A DNA stretch of 64,000 nt. Source: Scylla paramamosain (lineage: Eukaryota; Arthropoda; Malacostraca; Decapoda; Portunidae). The notes beneath the pieces were generated by a model. It was not told the DNA's origin, did no database searches, and was given only the letters and a program-made list of their open reading frames with translations. The DNA lies in the NCBI RefSeq assembly GCF_035594125.1, contig NC_087155.1:1874931-1938930 (forward strand). The letters run 5' to 3'. Every line of letters starts with the position of its first letter. The stretch's first letter is position 1. The position numbers were made by a program, and so were the translations under genes. Positions 35,322-45,499 of this stretch are shown here, piece after piece.

Positions 35322-35545
35322 ACACTGCATGTCTGGAAACAAATGCAGAGCCGGTACGGCAGTGTGGCTCCGTGCAGAGGAGAGACGTAGGGGAGTGTGT
35401 GGGGGGGAGGAGGACGCTGGAGACGGACCACCACCCAGGGGGAAGAGGGCAACACGAAACGGAAGGTTCGTGGATGCACTGAAGCAAGGCACGCTGGTGG
35501 TGGGTGTGGCAGGTGACAGATGGCAGAAAGAACCTTATTATTAAA
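35322..35545 (+). mobile_element. RTE/BovB-type LINE tail, degenerate
   Basis: Broken frames resemble the C-terminal tail of RTE-type RTs (GRRxRGRPKxRWxDxVKxD pattern): GEEDAGD, then GKRATRNGRFVDALKQG and GDRWQK across 35405-35535. It is similar to 45500-45775. The match is weak without a database search. Confidence 0.45.
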
Positions 35546-35579
35546 CACATCAGCGTCGCACCCCACAACTTTCAGAAGG

Positions 35580-35745
35580 CTGTAGTTGAAGTTACACGGG
35601 TTTTGAAGAGTGTTTTTATGGTTCTAGTGACAGATTAACAAGATTCCTACATTGTTGAGAACCCGGCTGATCATCTCTGTGGCCTGAAAAAATATTCGTC
35701 ATGAGAGGGCAAGTCGTTTCAGAATACTGGCTTAAGGTGGAGTCG
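35580..35745 (-). repeat. Repeat family V copy
   Basis: Given-strand GTTGAAGTTACACGGGTTTT, TTTTTATGGTTCTAGTGACA, GATTAACAAGAT, then GAACCCGGCTGATCATCTCT and GTGGCC match 7372-7530 in order. It ends just before the hAT-type MITE. Confidence 0.7.
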
Positions 35746-35759
35746 GTGATTCGCTGACC

Positions 35760-35767
35760 CTCTAACG
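35760..35767 (+). other. hAT 8-bp target-site duplication, left
   Basis: CTCTAACG lies directly before the left terminal repeat. The right copy at 36398-36405 is CCCTAACG (7 of 8 identical). Confidence 0.75.
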
Positions 35768-36397
35768 CAGTGATTCCCAAACTTTTCAGCTTGTTACCCA
35801 ATTTAATATGCCACAAAATACTGTCAATATTGTTATATGTAGTTAAATTAAAGTACCTGTTAAATATAAGAAGGGTGTAACAATGAGTAAAATACCAATT
35901 ATATTGCATAAGGCAACACACATGACTGCCTGCTTGCGTCTACCTCGGCTGGTGCTCACAGAGAAACCGTGTTAATTTAACAGAGACAGGCTGAGGTAAT
36001 GAGTGGCACGTACTGGGCACATCGTGATCAGAGTTGTTGAGTGACTGTTCTGGAGCACACCTATCAAAACTCTCTTGGCTTTATTTATTTTTTTTTCATG
36101 TAGGAGGGACACTGGCCAAGGGCAACAAAAGTCCGATAAAAAAAAATGCCCACTGAAATGCCAGTCCCATACTAATGCTTGCCACATACTAAGGTACATA
36201 TTTCTTCTTTAATAATGTATAGTAGTTTTTTATGCTTGTTGGTATCCGGTTTAACGTATTTACATATATAATAATTTTTATTTCAGATGCTGCATTTTTT
36301 TTTTATTTCCAGAATTCTTTACTGTTTTTTGCCACCCCTCCATTACCCCCCGCAAAAAAAAAAAAAAAGTCATATTACCTAAGTTTGGAAACCTCTG
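35768..36397 (+). mobile_element. hAT-type MITE, 630 bp
   Basis: The left end CAGTGATTCCCAAACTT and the reverse complement of the right end CAGAGGTTTCCAAACTT agree at 14 of 17 positions, and both have the CA-G start typical of hAT terminal repeats. Near-identical 8-bp flanks support target duplication. There is no transposase frame inside, so it is non-autonomous. A LINE A 3' UTR fragment (36083-36170) is nested in it. Confidence 0.8.
36083..36170 (-). mobile_element. LINE A 3' UTR fragment nested in the MITE
   Basis: TGTAGGAGGGACACTGGCCA, AGGGCAACAAAA and TGCCCACTGAAATGCCAGTC are the reverse complement of the LINE A 3' end. It carries only about 90 bp, a severely 5'-truncated insertion. Confidence 0.88.
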
Positions 36398-36405
36398 CCC
36401 TAACG
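36398..36405 (+). other. hAT 8-bp target-site duplication, right
   Basis: CCCTAACG, right partner of 35760-35767. Confidence 0.75.
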
Positions 36406-37020
36406 CCACCACCACCAGACTGTTGAAGGATCTTGGAGTATTCAGCGCAAGTGAGCGAGGGAAGCTTGTTGAGCACAGCCAGCATGCGTGAAAAAAAAGA
36501 AGCTGGACAGGAACACGGGTGACGAAATACTTCCACCACATTAAAGGAAGGAATCTTAGAGTACTCCACATAAGGGAACAGTGCTGATATTTTAAGGTGA
36601 TTTTGAAATTCTGCATCAATTTACATGAAATTTTATGGCTTGTAGCTAAGGTCCCTACTTAACTGTGTAGAAACTTTGAAGACAATGCATGAATAAAAAA
36701 ATAAATAAATGAAATAGGAAGAAAAAATAAATAAAGTATGAAATCCCCCCAAAATCTGAGCTAAGTTTGACTGATTGAGGGACTAAAACTACTTAACATA
36801 ATTAGCATTTAAAGTTATCAGTGATGAAACTTGTTATTTGTAAACGGAACTGAAGCTTTTACCCCCAAAATATCTTTTTTATGATTTGTGAAAAGTACAA
36901 ATCCAACAAGTTTTACAACAATAGGAAAATTTGAATTTGGGTCTGATGAAAGAAAAAAAAAAAATTGCGACAAAAACTTGCATCTGAGAAATGCGCTGAC
37001 TTGTTGACAGTACTGCTTAT
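36406..37020. other. No gene recognised
   Basis: AT-rich sequence, possibly the 3' flank of the Mutator-like element. No terminal repeat found. Confidence 0.4.
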
Positions 37021-37591
37021 AGGTCAGTATTTCCCTGCTGCACACTCCAGGTCCCTTCTGATCGCCTTGATTCTCGTTTTCCTTCTGTGTTGAGGGTCCG
37101 TGGCCGCGTCCTTTGCTTCAAGGTACTTTTCCATTGACAAAGTGGACTTGGTGCCAAGACCCGACAAATTGCTTTCAATAAAGCCCACATTGTAGTTACA
37201 CACTGGTGTCGCAGATGCCAAGTCTGTCATCATCTTTGAGGCACCTCTGTGTTGTGGCCTTATTCCTGAATAGAGATGTTCATTTCAGTTTTGTGTCATC
37301 CTCTGAAAACACTGCGTCATCAGTCCGTGTGATGTGAGTCGCTCATACACAGCTGCCACTTGTTGCAGCTGTGCTTCGAGTTGAAAACAGACTTCCATCT
37401 GTGTGTGGCGGTGTTTCCCCATGAGCTATACTCTTGTTATAGAAACACCACGAGTTTTTATCCTTGGCACATTTGTCGTGCTGTGGGTTTTCGTCTGTAG
37501 GTGTACAGTGAAAGAAAGTTGACAGGATTTCTTATCACATTTTTTTCTGCACTTGTGTGCACTTTTCTGTTCAGGCTCATCTCCCTGCTAC

Positions 37592-37655
<64 letters not shown>

Positions 37656-38245
37656 GTTGCTGCTGCTTTACTTTTATGTGAGCCACCTCGGGTCTTTTCC
37701 AACGCACGAAGGTCAGTGCTAAGTCTTTATGCGACGTGAATGACATACTCCACTTTCACTTTCACTTTCACTCTGCCGTAGGGTCCTGCACCTCCATTCA
37801 TATCACAAACCGCAAAGTACGCAGCGCTGTCACCATCTGACACGAAAGTTTTGTATATCCTCTTATGTTCCTAGTTCAGATGCCTCCATTCCTCCCAGAG
37901 GGGCCTTCATAATTGGTGCACAATCATCATGTTCACCTTGGAATCAAAACTTGCTCTCACTAATTTTCTTGTTCATCAAAGCCCTTTCCTTACTTACGCA
38001 ACTGTAACATATTTTAGAAGACACTTGATAATCCAAAATAAGTCCAGATTCTACATCAGCAGCAGCACCAGCACCAAATTTAGACCTGAAGCCACGAGCC
38101 AGTACCTCTTCCTTCACATGATGCTCACGCGCACCACGTCTACTTCTTTCCAGAACACTTTTTGTGTGACTGATAGCATGCTTTGTGGTGTGCCTGGCAT
38201 ACAGCTACTTCCTCATAGCTGCATCAGATTCTAAGCTGAAGCAGT
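37021..38245 (-). pseudogene. Mutator-like transposase pseudogene
   Basis: Minus-strand frames, read in order, resemble the Mutator-like transposase family widespread in arthropods. RGFRSKFGAG, then SGLILDYQVSSKICYSC (about 38110-37980), GGMEASEL (about 37880), SDGDSAAYFAV and GPYGRVKVKV (about 37850-37770), then after a trinucleotide expansion STFFHCTPTDENPQH and DKNSWCFYNK (about 37520-37430), VYERLTS, and a final segment ending AAGKY at 37024. Stops and frameshifts separate the blocks (for example two stops just before the FFH block), so it is dead. The internal (GCT)n at 37585-37663 replaces a segment that would lie between the two halves. The assignment rests on remembered family motifs. 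Confidence 0.75.
37585..37663. repeat. (TGC)n/(TGCTAC) trinucleotide expansion
   Basis: TGC trinucleotides with ACTGC interruptions, inside the Mutator-like pseudogene. In its minus-strand frame it would encode Ala. Confidence 0.95.
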
Positions 38246-38274
38246 TTGTTTGGTGTAGCAGTTCAGGGAGAGCA

Positions 38275-38510
38275 GTTTGAGTTAGATGACCATAGTGTTG
38301 ATATGTTTGGTCATGTATTAATAAGAGAAGAATGGGAGCCGATCAAAACAGCATGGAAAAAAATCAGTTTAGGAACGAAGAGCGAGGGGAAGACAGAGTG
38401 AGATGGAGGGGTGGAATCACGGTAGAACTGCAAGGAATGGGAGTCACAGAGGAAGATGCAAGGGACAGAGACAACTGGAGAAGACTCGTGCATTGCAAAA
38501 GAAGAAAAAG
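38275..38510 (+). mobile_element. RTE/BovB-type LINE C-terminal tail
   Basis: One frame reads EDRVRWRGGITVELQGMGVT then EEDARDRDNWRRLVHCK (about 38391-38500), the RTE tail pattern. DMFGHVLIREE lies upstream in another frame. It is about 85% identical by eye to 61390-61500 (minus). Only the extreme 3' end of the element remains. Confidence 0.75.
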
Positions 38511-38753
38511 CAGCAGCAGCATAGTTTTGGGTAGTAAAACTAATTAGGGAGCTGTGATGTATTTTCCTCCTCCTCTCTTCTCCTCTCTTACCACATCAAT
38601 TCCACACACACCACCTTCCCCACTGCCTCATCCCAGCCTTATCTAGCCTACATACTCCAAATATTTTCCTCACCCTCTCGCCTCCTCCCATCTAACCTGC
38701 CCCATAACTCATAGCATCTGCAGCATCATGGGTTTAGGCTGCGGTGTAGTGGG

Positions 38754-38755
<2 letters not shown>

Positions 38756-38820
<65 letters not shown>
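38756..38820. repeat. (GT)n microsatellite
   Basis: Pure GT tract. Confidence 0.98.
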
Positions 38821-38824
<4 letters not shown>

Positions 38825-38905
38825 GTGTGTTGGTTTACATTAGTGGGTGGGTTGTGTGTGGTCTTGCTTCTTAGATAGAAATATATATGAAGTAAAATGA
38901 AATAG

Positions 38906-38909
<4 letters not shown>

Positions 38910-38982
<73 letters not shown>
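38910..38982. repeat. (AG)n microsatellite
   Basis: Pure AG tract. Confidence 0.99.
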
Positions 38983-38985
<3 letters not shown>

Positions 38986-39179
38986 GGTAGTGCTAGCTTG
39001 TCCCAGTCCATCCCAGCCTAGTCTTCTCTCTCATTCAGCCTCTAAGAATACCTGTATACGTTCCTTCATACTGTTGAACGCTGTGTACTGTTACTCGTGT
39101 AGTATTTTTAAAGGGCTGCTTCATTTATTTACTACGTCAACACAGTACAGTTTTTGAAGCAGCAACAATGATTATGAAG

Positions 39180-39229
<50 letters not shown>
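39180..39229. repeat. (TG)n microsatellite
   Basis: Pure TG tract. Confidence 0.98.
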
Positions 39230-39232
<3 letters not shown>

Positions 39233-39450
39233 GTTGAATTGTATAATATTTGTACCTGCCTACAGTCCTACACAGTATTCAGCGCGTTGTGATTAATTCC
39301 CTGTAGTACTTCTTGACTACGTGTTTATCTCGTGATGTAAATTTACACCAAACAGTATCAAGAATAGCAACACAGAGGATATCAAGCAGCAGCAGACCCA
39401 GTAGCCCTTACCAGACTGTTATAAGCTATAGGCTACCAATAGGAAGTGAT

Positions 39451-39451
39451 A

Positions 39452-39520
<69 letters not shown>
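39451..39520. repeat. (ATT)n microsatellite
   Basis: ATT trinucleotide tract of about 70 bp. Confidence 0.98.
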
Positions 39521-39525
39521 CATTA

Positions 39526-39885
39526 TGTAATAGGAACTGACCAAGACCACAATAATAAGAAAGGCTCACTGAAGCCGCCAGTCCCACAAGAGTAAAGTTG
39601 GAAAGAAAGTCCATAGGTACTTAGTGAAGTGGCTCCAAGCTTCCCTCTTGGAATCTTAGGGAGTCTTAATCGCAGGCAGAGAGCTCCACATGAAGGAATG
39701 GGAATGCTGGTTGGCTCTTGCATTAGGGAGAGAAAGTAGAAAGTCATGTGCAGCAGCGAGGAGAGGGGAGGCATGCAGTTAGGAAGACCAGGAGAACAGC
39801 CAGCGTGGAAAAAAAAAAAAGCGACATATAGCAAGAGATGCAACATTGCGGGGAAGAGAGAGAGAGGCTGAAGACAGTCAGTTAC
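39526..39885 (-). mobile_element. LINE A-related 3'-end fragment, degenerate
   Basis: GCCGCCAGTCCCACAAGAG, TTCCCTCTTGGAATCTTAGG, GCAGGCAGAGAGCTCCA and GAGGGGAGGCATGCAGTTAG follow the reverse complement of LINE A positions 27360-27660 in order, with many changes. It is an old copy or sister subfamily. Confidence 0.75.
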
Positions 39886-39924
39886 TTGGTACTTGAACTG
39901 TGACCAAAACTTTATATAGATACA

Positions 39925-40002
39925 TACATACATAGGCTACAAGCAGTCCCAGTTTATTTCATGCAGTACTTTCTAATGCTTTATTTAATCTAGCCAATAA
40001 CA
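39925..40002 (+). repeat. About 130-bp tandem array, left part
   Basis: CAGTCCCAGTTTATTTCATG, then CAGTACTTTCTAATGC, TTTATTTAATCTAGCCAATA. The GCAGTACT anchor at 39963 pairs with 40548 across the LINE B insertion: 585 bp minus the 449-bp insert leaves 136 bp. Weaker units can be traced back to about 39040. Confidence 0.65.
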
Positions 40003-40451
40003 CTTGAACATAAGAACATAAGAAATAAGGGAAGCTGCAAGAAGCGACCAGGCTTACACGTGGCAGTCCCTGTATGAACACACCTACCTATTTCCATCTG
40101 CTATCCCCATCCATAAACTTGTCTAATCTTCTCTTAAAGCTCTCTAGTGTCCTAGCACTAACTACATGATTACTGAGTCCGTTCCACTCATCTACCACTC
40201 TATTTGAGAACCAATTTTTTCCTATCTCCTTCCTAAACCTAAATTTTTCAAGCTTGAACCCGTTATTTCTTGTTCTACCCTGGTTGCTGATCCTAAGAAT
40301 TTTGCTTACATCTCCCTTGTTATAACCCTTATACCACTTAAAGACTTCTATCAGGTCCCCTCTTAACCTACGTCTCTCTAAAGAATGTAAATTTAACAGC
40401 TTCAACCTCGCCTCGTAAGGAATACTCCTCATCCCCTGTATCCTTTTTGGA
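40003..40451 (-). mobile_element. LINE B 3'-end fragment with readable RT tail
   Basis: The minus-strand frame (about 40088-40450) reads PYEARLKLLNLHSLERRRLR, DLIEVFKWYKG, then KEIGKNWFSNRVVDEWNGLS and FKRRLDKFMDGD. This is the well-known C-terminal tail of CR1/L2-type RTs. The 3' UTR ends with GGAAGCTGCAAGAAG, CATAAGAACATAAG on the given strand. It is open but far 5'-truncated, so not functional. It is the best reference copy of LINE B here. Confidence 0.85.
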
Positions 40452-41300
40452 AGATAGTAACTGCAATGAACCACTTTTACTTGACTTCTGATCGTAACTT
40501 TACCTACATACATACAAACAATTCCAGCGTGGTACAGTATATATCTTGCAGTACTCTCTGATGCTTCATTTAATGTTGGTGAAAGGATTTAGGGCCTGTT
40601 TCATTGTCGCTTCCTTTTGTTGTGATCGCTACCAGTCAGTGATGATGTCCACCACCAACAACGAATCTGATTTCACAGTTGTTTTTCGCGGCGTTGTCTG
40701 TTCAGATCCTTACCAGACATTGGAACCTTTGGTCACACTGACTTAGAATACAAGAGCCTCCCTCGTGTACGGGTGGAAACGGGATTTGTGCTGATGGGGA
40801 GAATGGGAATTAGTGATACATATTTATTCATATGTTATGTTATTGCCACACGTGGGCTATGTTATGTCACCAGAAAAGTTCAGTCCCCTTGTTTTTTTTT
40901 TTTTTTTTTGTTATTATCATGAAATATTGTTCTGGCTGATTCATTATAAGGACGTCAGCTGTCGCAACGTCACGAGCCTTGTTGTTGTTGTTGTTGTTGT
41001 TGTTGTTCTCTGAAAGCCACGTTGTTTGGACCTGCCCGCACCACCACCTGCTCTGACACCTTGGCTTCCCCGCGCCCCTCCGTCCTGTTACTGCTTGGGA
41101 GGAATGTTTATTGTAGCTGGAAACGCTTGGAACCTAATGACTATGATGAACTACTTCTTACTTGACTTCTGACCAACACTGTACCTACAAATTCCAGCGC
41201 GACACAGTTTATTTCATGCTGGACTTGTACTTTCTCTGATGCTAGATTTAATGTAGCCAGACACACGTGGAGTATAGTAACCGCAATGAACCACTTACTC
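40452..41300 (+). repeat. About 130-bp tandem array, right part
   Basis: GATAGTAACTGCAATGAACC, ACTTGACTTCTGATC, ACAATTCCAGCGTGGTACAG, GCAGTACTCTCTGATGC recurs at about 41150-41300 (TTACTTGACTTCTGACCA, AATTCCAGCGCGACACAG, CTCTGATGC, GTAACCGCAATGAACC). A faint copy exists near 43560. A (GTT)n tract is at 40980-41007. Confidence 0.65.
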
Positions 41301-41469
41301 TAATAAGGCAAATTACACCACATCGCACTGGCAGAGAGCACCACTTGCACTGTGCTGCCGCTGGAGGATAAAGTATATAAACCAGCCTGCATTTCAATTT
41401 CTCCTTCCATTGCTATGAGTGTAATTACCTTGTGGCCAGCCTCGCAGCACGGCCAGGTTAACGGGTGGC

Positions 41470-42170
41470 GCGCCGAGACCCATGTTTGGAAATGCCGTGG
41501 GTTCTCAGAAGGTTGTTTTTCAAAGGCCATAAAGGTATAGGAATTGGTATAAGAATGGGCGCCGTCACGTGTTTTGAATGGATCTGACAAAAGCTTGGCA
41601 AGGATGGCAGCGTGTGGCAGGCGCTGAGACTCGTGTTTTAAGTGCTCTGGGTTCTTATAAAGTACTCTTTTTTCTTTTTTTTTTTTTTAAGATTATTGAG
41701 GTGATGAATTTTCTCGTTGGTATAACAATAAAAGTGTGGCGGGAACTAAGTAAAACACGTGGTTTAAGTGCTCTGGGTTCTTATAAGGTACGTTTTTTTT
41801 AAAGACTACTGAGGTGATAAGTCTTGCTGCTATAAGAATAAAAGTTTGGCGGAGATGGTAGCGTGTGGCAGGGACTAAGACCCGTGTTTTAAGTGCTTTG
41901 TGCTCTTGCAAGGGGTATTTTTCAAAGGCTACAGAGGCGATAAATCTCTTCATTGGTCTGGGAATGATGCAACTGTGGCAAGGACGATAGCGTGTGGCAG
42001 GAGGTGAGACCCATATTGTAAATGATATACATAATAACTCTTCTCATTGGTTTGGGAATGACATGTGTGGCTGGAACAGTAGTGTGTGTCGGGCGCCCAG
42101 ACCCGTGTTTTGAAATGCTCTGGTTTCTCGTGTGTGTTTTGCAAGGGCCGCTAATGGTAAGCTGAGTTGT
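41470..42170 (+). repeat. About 125-bp diverged tandem array (family V head)
   Basis: GACCCGTGTTTTAAGTGCTC-like anchors lie near 41479, 41627, 41754, 41879, 42006 and 42100. Each is followed by TTTTTCAAAGGCTACAGAGG-like, TCTTCATTGGTATAAGAATA-like and GTAGCGTGTGGCAGG blocks. The TTTCAAAGGCTACAGAG block is the same as in the family V head at 55450-55467, so the array looks like a tandem amplification of that head. Confidence 0.75.
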
Positions 42171-42339
42171 GACTGTTGTGGGCACGATGCAGGTGTGGAG
42201 GAAGGTGGACGTGTGGTTAGGTGGGAAGGGAGGAAAGGAGTATGGACGGATATGATACAGGAAAGAAAAAAATGAAACTTGTAACTTAGTAAAAGGAGAG
42301 AAAAGAATGTGAATGGATATTAGAAAAAGAAGAAAAAGA

Positions 42340-42508
<169 letters not shown>

Positions 42509-42828
42509 GATTGTTAGTAACTCATAACTTTGAAGCAGAATTGTTAACAAACATTCAGTAAGAGCCATGAAGACACACTTAACGCCCCCCCTCCCCCCCT
42601 CCCATAGTTAACCTGCACTATAGCTCGTCAGTAATAAAGTCAAGATGAAGAACAGTTGAAAATACACTATAACTTTTCAGCCCCAGAGCTGAAAAAGAGA
42701 TTTCATTGTTTTTCCAGATGCCTAAGCCAGATGTCATGACAGGATTTGATGAAGTAAAGGGTAGTACTTTTTCGCTATCAAGGTGTTTTGTATCTGAGAG
42801 AAGACCTCTGTGTAATTCTCGGAATGTA

Positions 42829-43256
42829 ACTCTCCTCTTCTAACTGACTGTCTTCAGCCTCTCTCGCGTCGCCGCAACGTTGCATCTCTAGCTATCTTCT
42901 ACTGCTATTTTAATGCTAACTGCTCTTCTGGTCTTGCTAACTGCATGTCTCCCCTCCTCTTGCGGCCTCGCTGCACAAGGCTTTCATCTTTCTCTCACCC
43001 CTATTCTGTCCATCTCTCTAATGTAAGAGTTAACCAGTATTCTCAATCATTGATCCCTTTTTCTGGTAAACTCTGGAACTCCCTGCCTGCTTCTCTATTT
43101 CCTCATTTAAACTCTTTAAAGAGGAAGGTTGCAATACAGTTATCCTCTAAATTTGGATATTCTTTTTACCTTGCTTTTGGGACTGGCACTTGAGAGGGCC
43201 TTTTTCACCCAATATTTTGTTGCCCTTGGTCAGTGCCCCTCTTCTTACATCAAAAA
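42829..43256 (+). mobile_element. LINE A 3'-end fragment
   Basis: From CTCTCCTCTTCTAACTGACT through TCTATTTCCTC to the 3' UTR (TGTTGCCCTTGGTCAGTG) and a short A-tract. A 249-bp frame at 42945-43193 reads like the LINE A C-terminus (LSNVRVNQYSQSLIPFSGKL). Diverged, 5'-truncated. Confidence 0.88.
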
Positions 43257-43427
43257 AAGTTGGGCAGGATGCTGTACATTGGCCAAGCAGAGTCTCCTGA
43301 ACCTTGTAATTCATTCCTGGGTCCCGATTATGGTTACTCATCCAGCAGAATTTTATCTTACTTTGTTCTGACTAAGTGACTAAGCGAGTGATTTGATGAA
43401 GTTTGGAGCCTGTCTGTGGTACTCTGT

Positions 43428-43470
43428 AGGTTAGGTTGTGTTAGGTTAGGTTAGGGCACGTTAGGTTTGG
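43428..43470. repeat. Short interstitial TTAGG-type repeats
   Basis: TAGGTTAGGTTGTGTTAGGT, then TAGGTTAGGGCACGTTAGG. TTAGG is the common arthropod telomere unit. Here it is degenerate and internal. Confidence 0.75.
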
Positions 43471-43899
43471 CTGGGTCACTGGTTTCCAAACTGGGGGTAT
43501 ATTATGAATGTGATGGGGTTTGTGAGGTGCTTGAGTGCTGACCACCAACTGCACCTGCATGCCACCTGCATACTCTTACATGCAAACAATTCCATCGCGA
43601 TACATGACACATTTTGTATTACCGATACTTTTTTTTTTCGCTAACAAGGAGACATGTCACTTGGTATTCTGTTGAGTCTATCATGTTTAAGTAATGAGTG
43701 TAGGAGTGAGTATAGGTTCAGACAAATTAGATAATACGTTAACCTTTTTCTTTATTCCTTTTTGTGTGTAATCCGGTTTGTGTGTCTTTGCAAATCTTTT
43801 CTCCCTTCTTCATATCTCCAAAAATTTCGATGCATTATTTCAGCTTTTAGCAGGACATGCTGAAAGTTACTTGGGAATTTCAAGTGTAAACAAAGTCGT
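43471..43899. other. No gene recognised; possible hAT end at 43476
   Basis: CACTGGTTTCCAAACTGGGG resembles a hAT terminal repeat but no partner end was found. The rest is unique. Confidence 0.35.
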
Positions 43900-44088
43900 C
43901 AGGCTCAATAATCTGGATAGGACATGCAATACCGGGTTCGTTCAGACTTGATATAGTTCGATCTAAAAACAGAGATAGGAAGAAATGGATTCTCAAGTCG
44001 TGGTAGATCAATGGAAAAGACTTAGTAATCAAGTTATTAGTGCCGAGTCAATAGGGAGCCTTAAAAAAAAAAAAAAAAAAAAAAAAAA
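43900..44088 (+). mobile_element. LINE B fragment ending in poly(A)
   Basis: ATGCAATACCGGGTTCGTTC, GATTCTCAAGTCGTGGTAG, CAATGGAAAAGACTTAGTAA and GTGCCGAGTCAATAGGGAGC match the LINE B RT tail in order, followed by about 20 A. Confidence 0.75.
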
Positions 44089-44102
44089 CACGTGGTGTTT
44101 AA

Positions 44103-44298
44103 CCCTTTGAGTACCAAGACTTTCATTCCGAATATCATTACAAAACTGCATTGACTTTAAGATGTTTTTCTTGTAATGAAGGCGTTAAAAATGTCTTCTA
44201 GCTACTTATCATCTAGCATTATATCTACGGTTACTCCTTCCCTGATTAATGACAGGTGATTTTGTGAAGCTTTGAAAGTGTATCTGGTGCTGAAATGG
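44103..44298 (+). mobile_element. piggyBac-type MITE, 196 bp
   Basis: TTAA occurs at both boundaries (44099-44102 and 44299-44302). The ends are inverted: CCCTTTGAGTACCA on the left and the reverse complement of TGGTGCTGAAATGG on the right (CCATTTCAGCACCA), 11 of 14 identical. TTAA duplication with CCC/CCA-TTT ends is the piggyBac hallmark. No transposase inside. Confidence 0.7.
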
Positions 44299-44302
44299 TT
44301 AA

Positions 44303-45248
44303 GAACGCAAGGGTCTGTCCAGCAGGGGAGGGCGGCTTGGCGAGTCTTTATGCATTGTTGTGTTTTACTCGTATACCTATTAATTAATACGTATTACTGT
44401 GCGACGAACGGAGGAGGTGAGATGTAGCTATTAACCGGCCGTGACAACCCACACCAGTTGACAATGCAGGGCAGAGCATGTGCAGAGGCGACCAAACAGC
44501 TGGGTGAGCAATTACTGAGAGCGTCATAATCTGAAGTGTTGGCAAAGCATCCAGGTGCGCAGTTCCCTCACACGATAAAGTGACGGAATGGTTGTATGCA
44601 GGGCAGGCTCATCACTGACACGAGAACGGAGAGAACAGCTAGAGTCTCAGTACGTATTATTTATGAAGAAAAAAAGCTACGAAGACTGTTCTCCCCGTCA
44701 TCCCACAAGCACCAAGTATTCGTGTAACAGTGACGGCTGGCGGAGGCTGGCTGGGGATGGCGGGCTCTGGGACGAGTGCCGCGACCAGTGTTAATATTCA
44801 GGCTCTGGCCATAGTAGTAATTGGGTTTTGTGTGGTACTGCTCTCGCCTGCCTGATCTGGACGGCGGTGCATTTTCCTCTTTGTTTGTATTTGCTGTTTA
44901 CCATTACTTTTCGTTCCGTGTAGCACTATTGCCTGGCAGAGAGGAAGGAGCGTCGTTCTTTTTCTTCACTTCTTTACATATTTATCCATGTTCGTGATGT
45001 AGACTAGATTTTTTTTTCTACTGCAGCTTTTCTCATGTTCATATAGCGTCGATGTTCCTCACTGGTGCATTGTAGAAAATGAATATTGTTACTATATCTT
45101 ATTCCTGTAACATCTCTGCATTCGCTTCATTTGTTGGCACGGCGTGTTTCAACTACTGTGGTACTACATTTATATATATTATTCTACCTGATGTATTCAA
45201 GTAAACATTCCATGTAAGTATGGAAATAGAATTTTGCATTGTGGTTTT

Positions 45249-45254
<6 letters not shown>
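44303..45254. other. No gene recognised
   Basis: A frame at 44588-44794 has no recognisable domain. Otherwise unique, moderately GC-rich to 44820, then AT-rich sequence. Confidence 0.4.

Positions 45255-45338
<84 letters not shown>
45255..45338. repeat. (TC)n microsatellite
   Basis: Pure CT tract beside an RTE-like fragment. Confidence 0.99.
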
Positions 45339-45341
<3 letters not shown>

Positions 45342-45394
45342 GTCCTTCTATCTCATCTTTGGTTTGCCCTATCTCCTTCCATCCGCTTCCATAT

Positions 45395-45395
<1 letters not shown>
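45339..45395 (-). mobile_element. RTE-like LINE tail scrap
   Basis: AGTCCTTCTATCTCATCTTT, GGTTTGCC, CATCCGCTTCC resembles 48169-48225 (AGTCCTTCCATATCTTCTTT and so on), whose minus strand reads GRKRRCKPKKIWKDCI, the RTE tail pattern. Both copies are flanked by (TC)n. Confidence 0.5.
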
Positions 45396-45445
<50 letters not shown>

Positions 45446-45475
45446 CTACTGCTGCTGCTGCTACTACTACTAGTG
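45396..45475. repeat. (CTA)n/(CTG)n microsatellite
   Basis: CTA trinucleotides with TCC and CTG interruptions. Confidence 0.97.
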
Positions 45476-45499
45476 ATGTAGATTAGATCAAGAACAAAT

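Noticed and set aside
43476..43520. Second hAT element starting CACTGGTTTCCAAACTGGGG
   Set aside because: No matching right end or 8-bp flank was found, so only a possible solo end remains.
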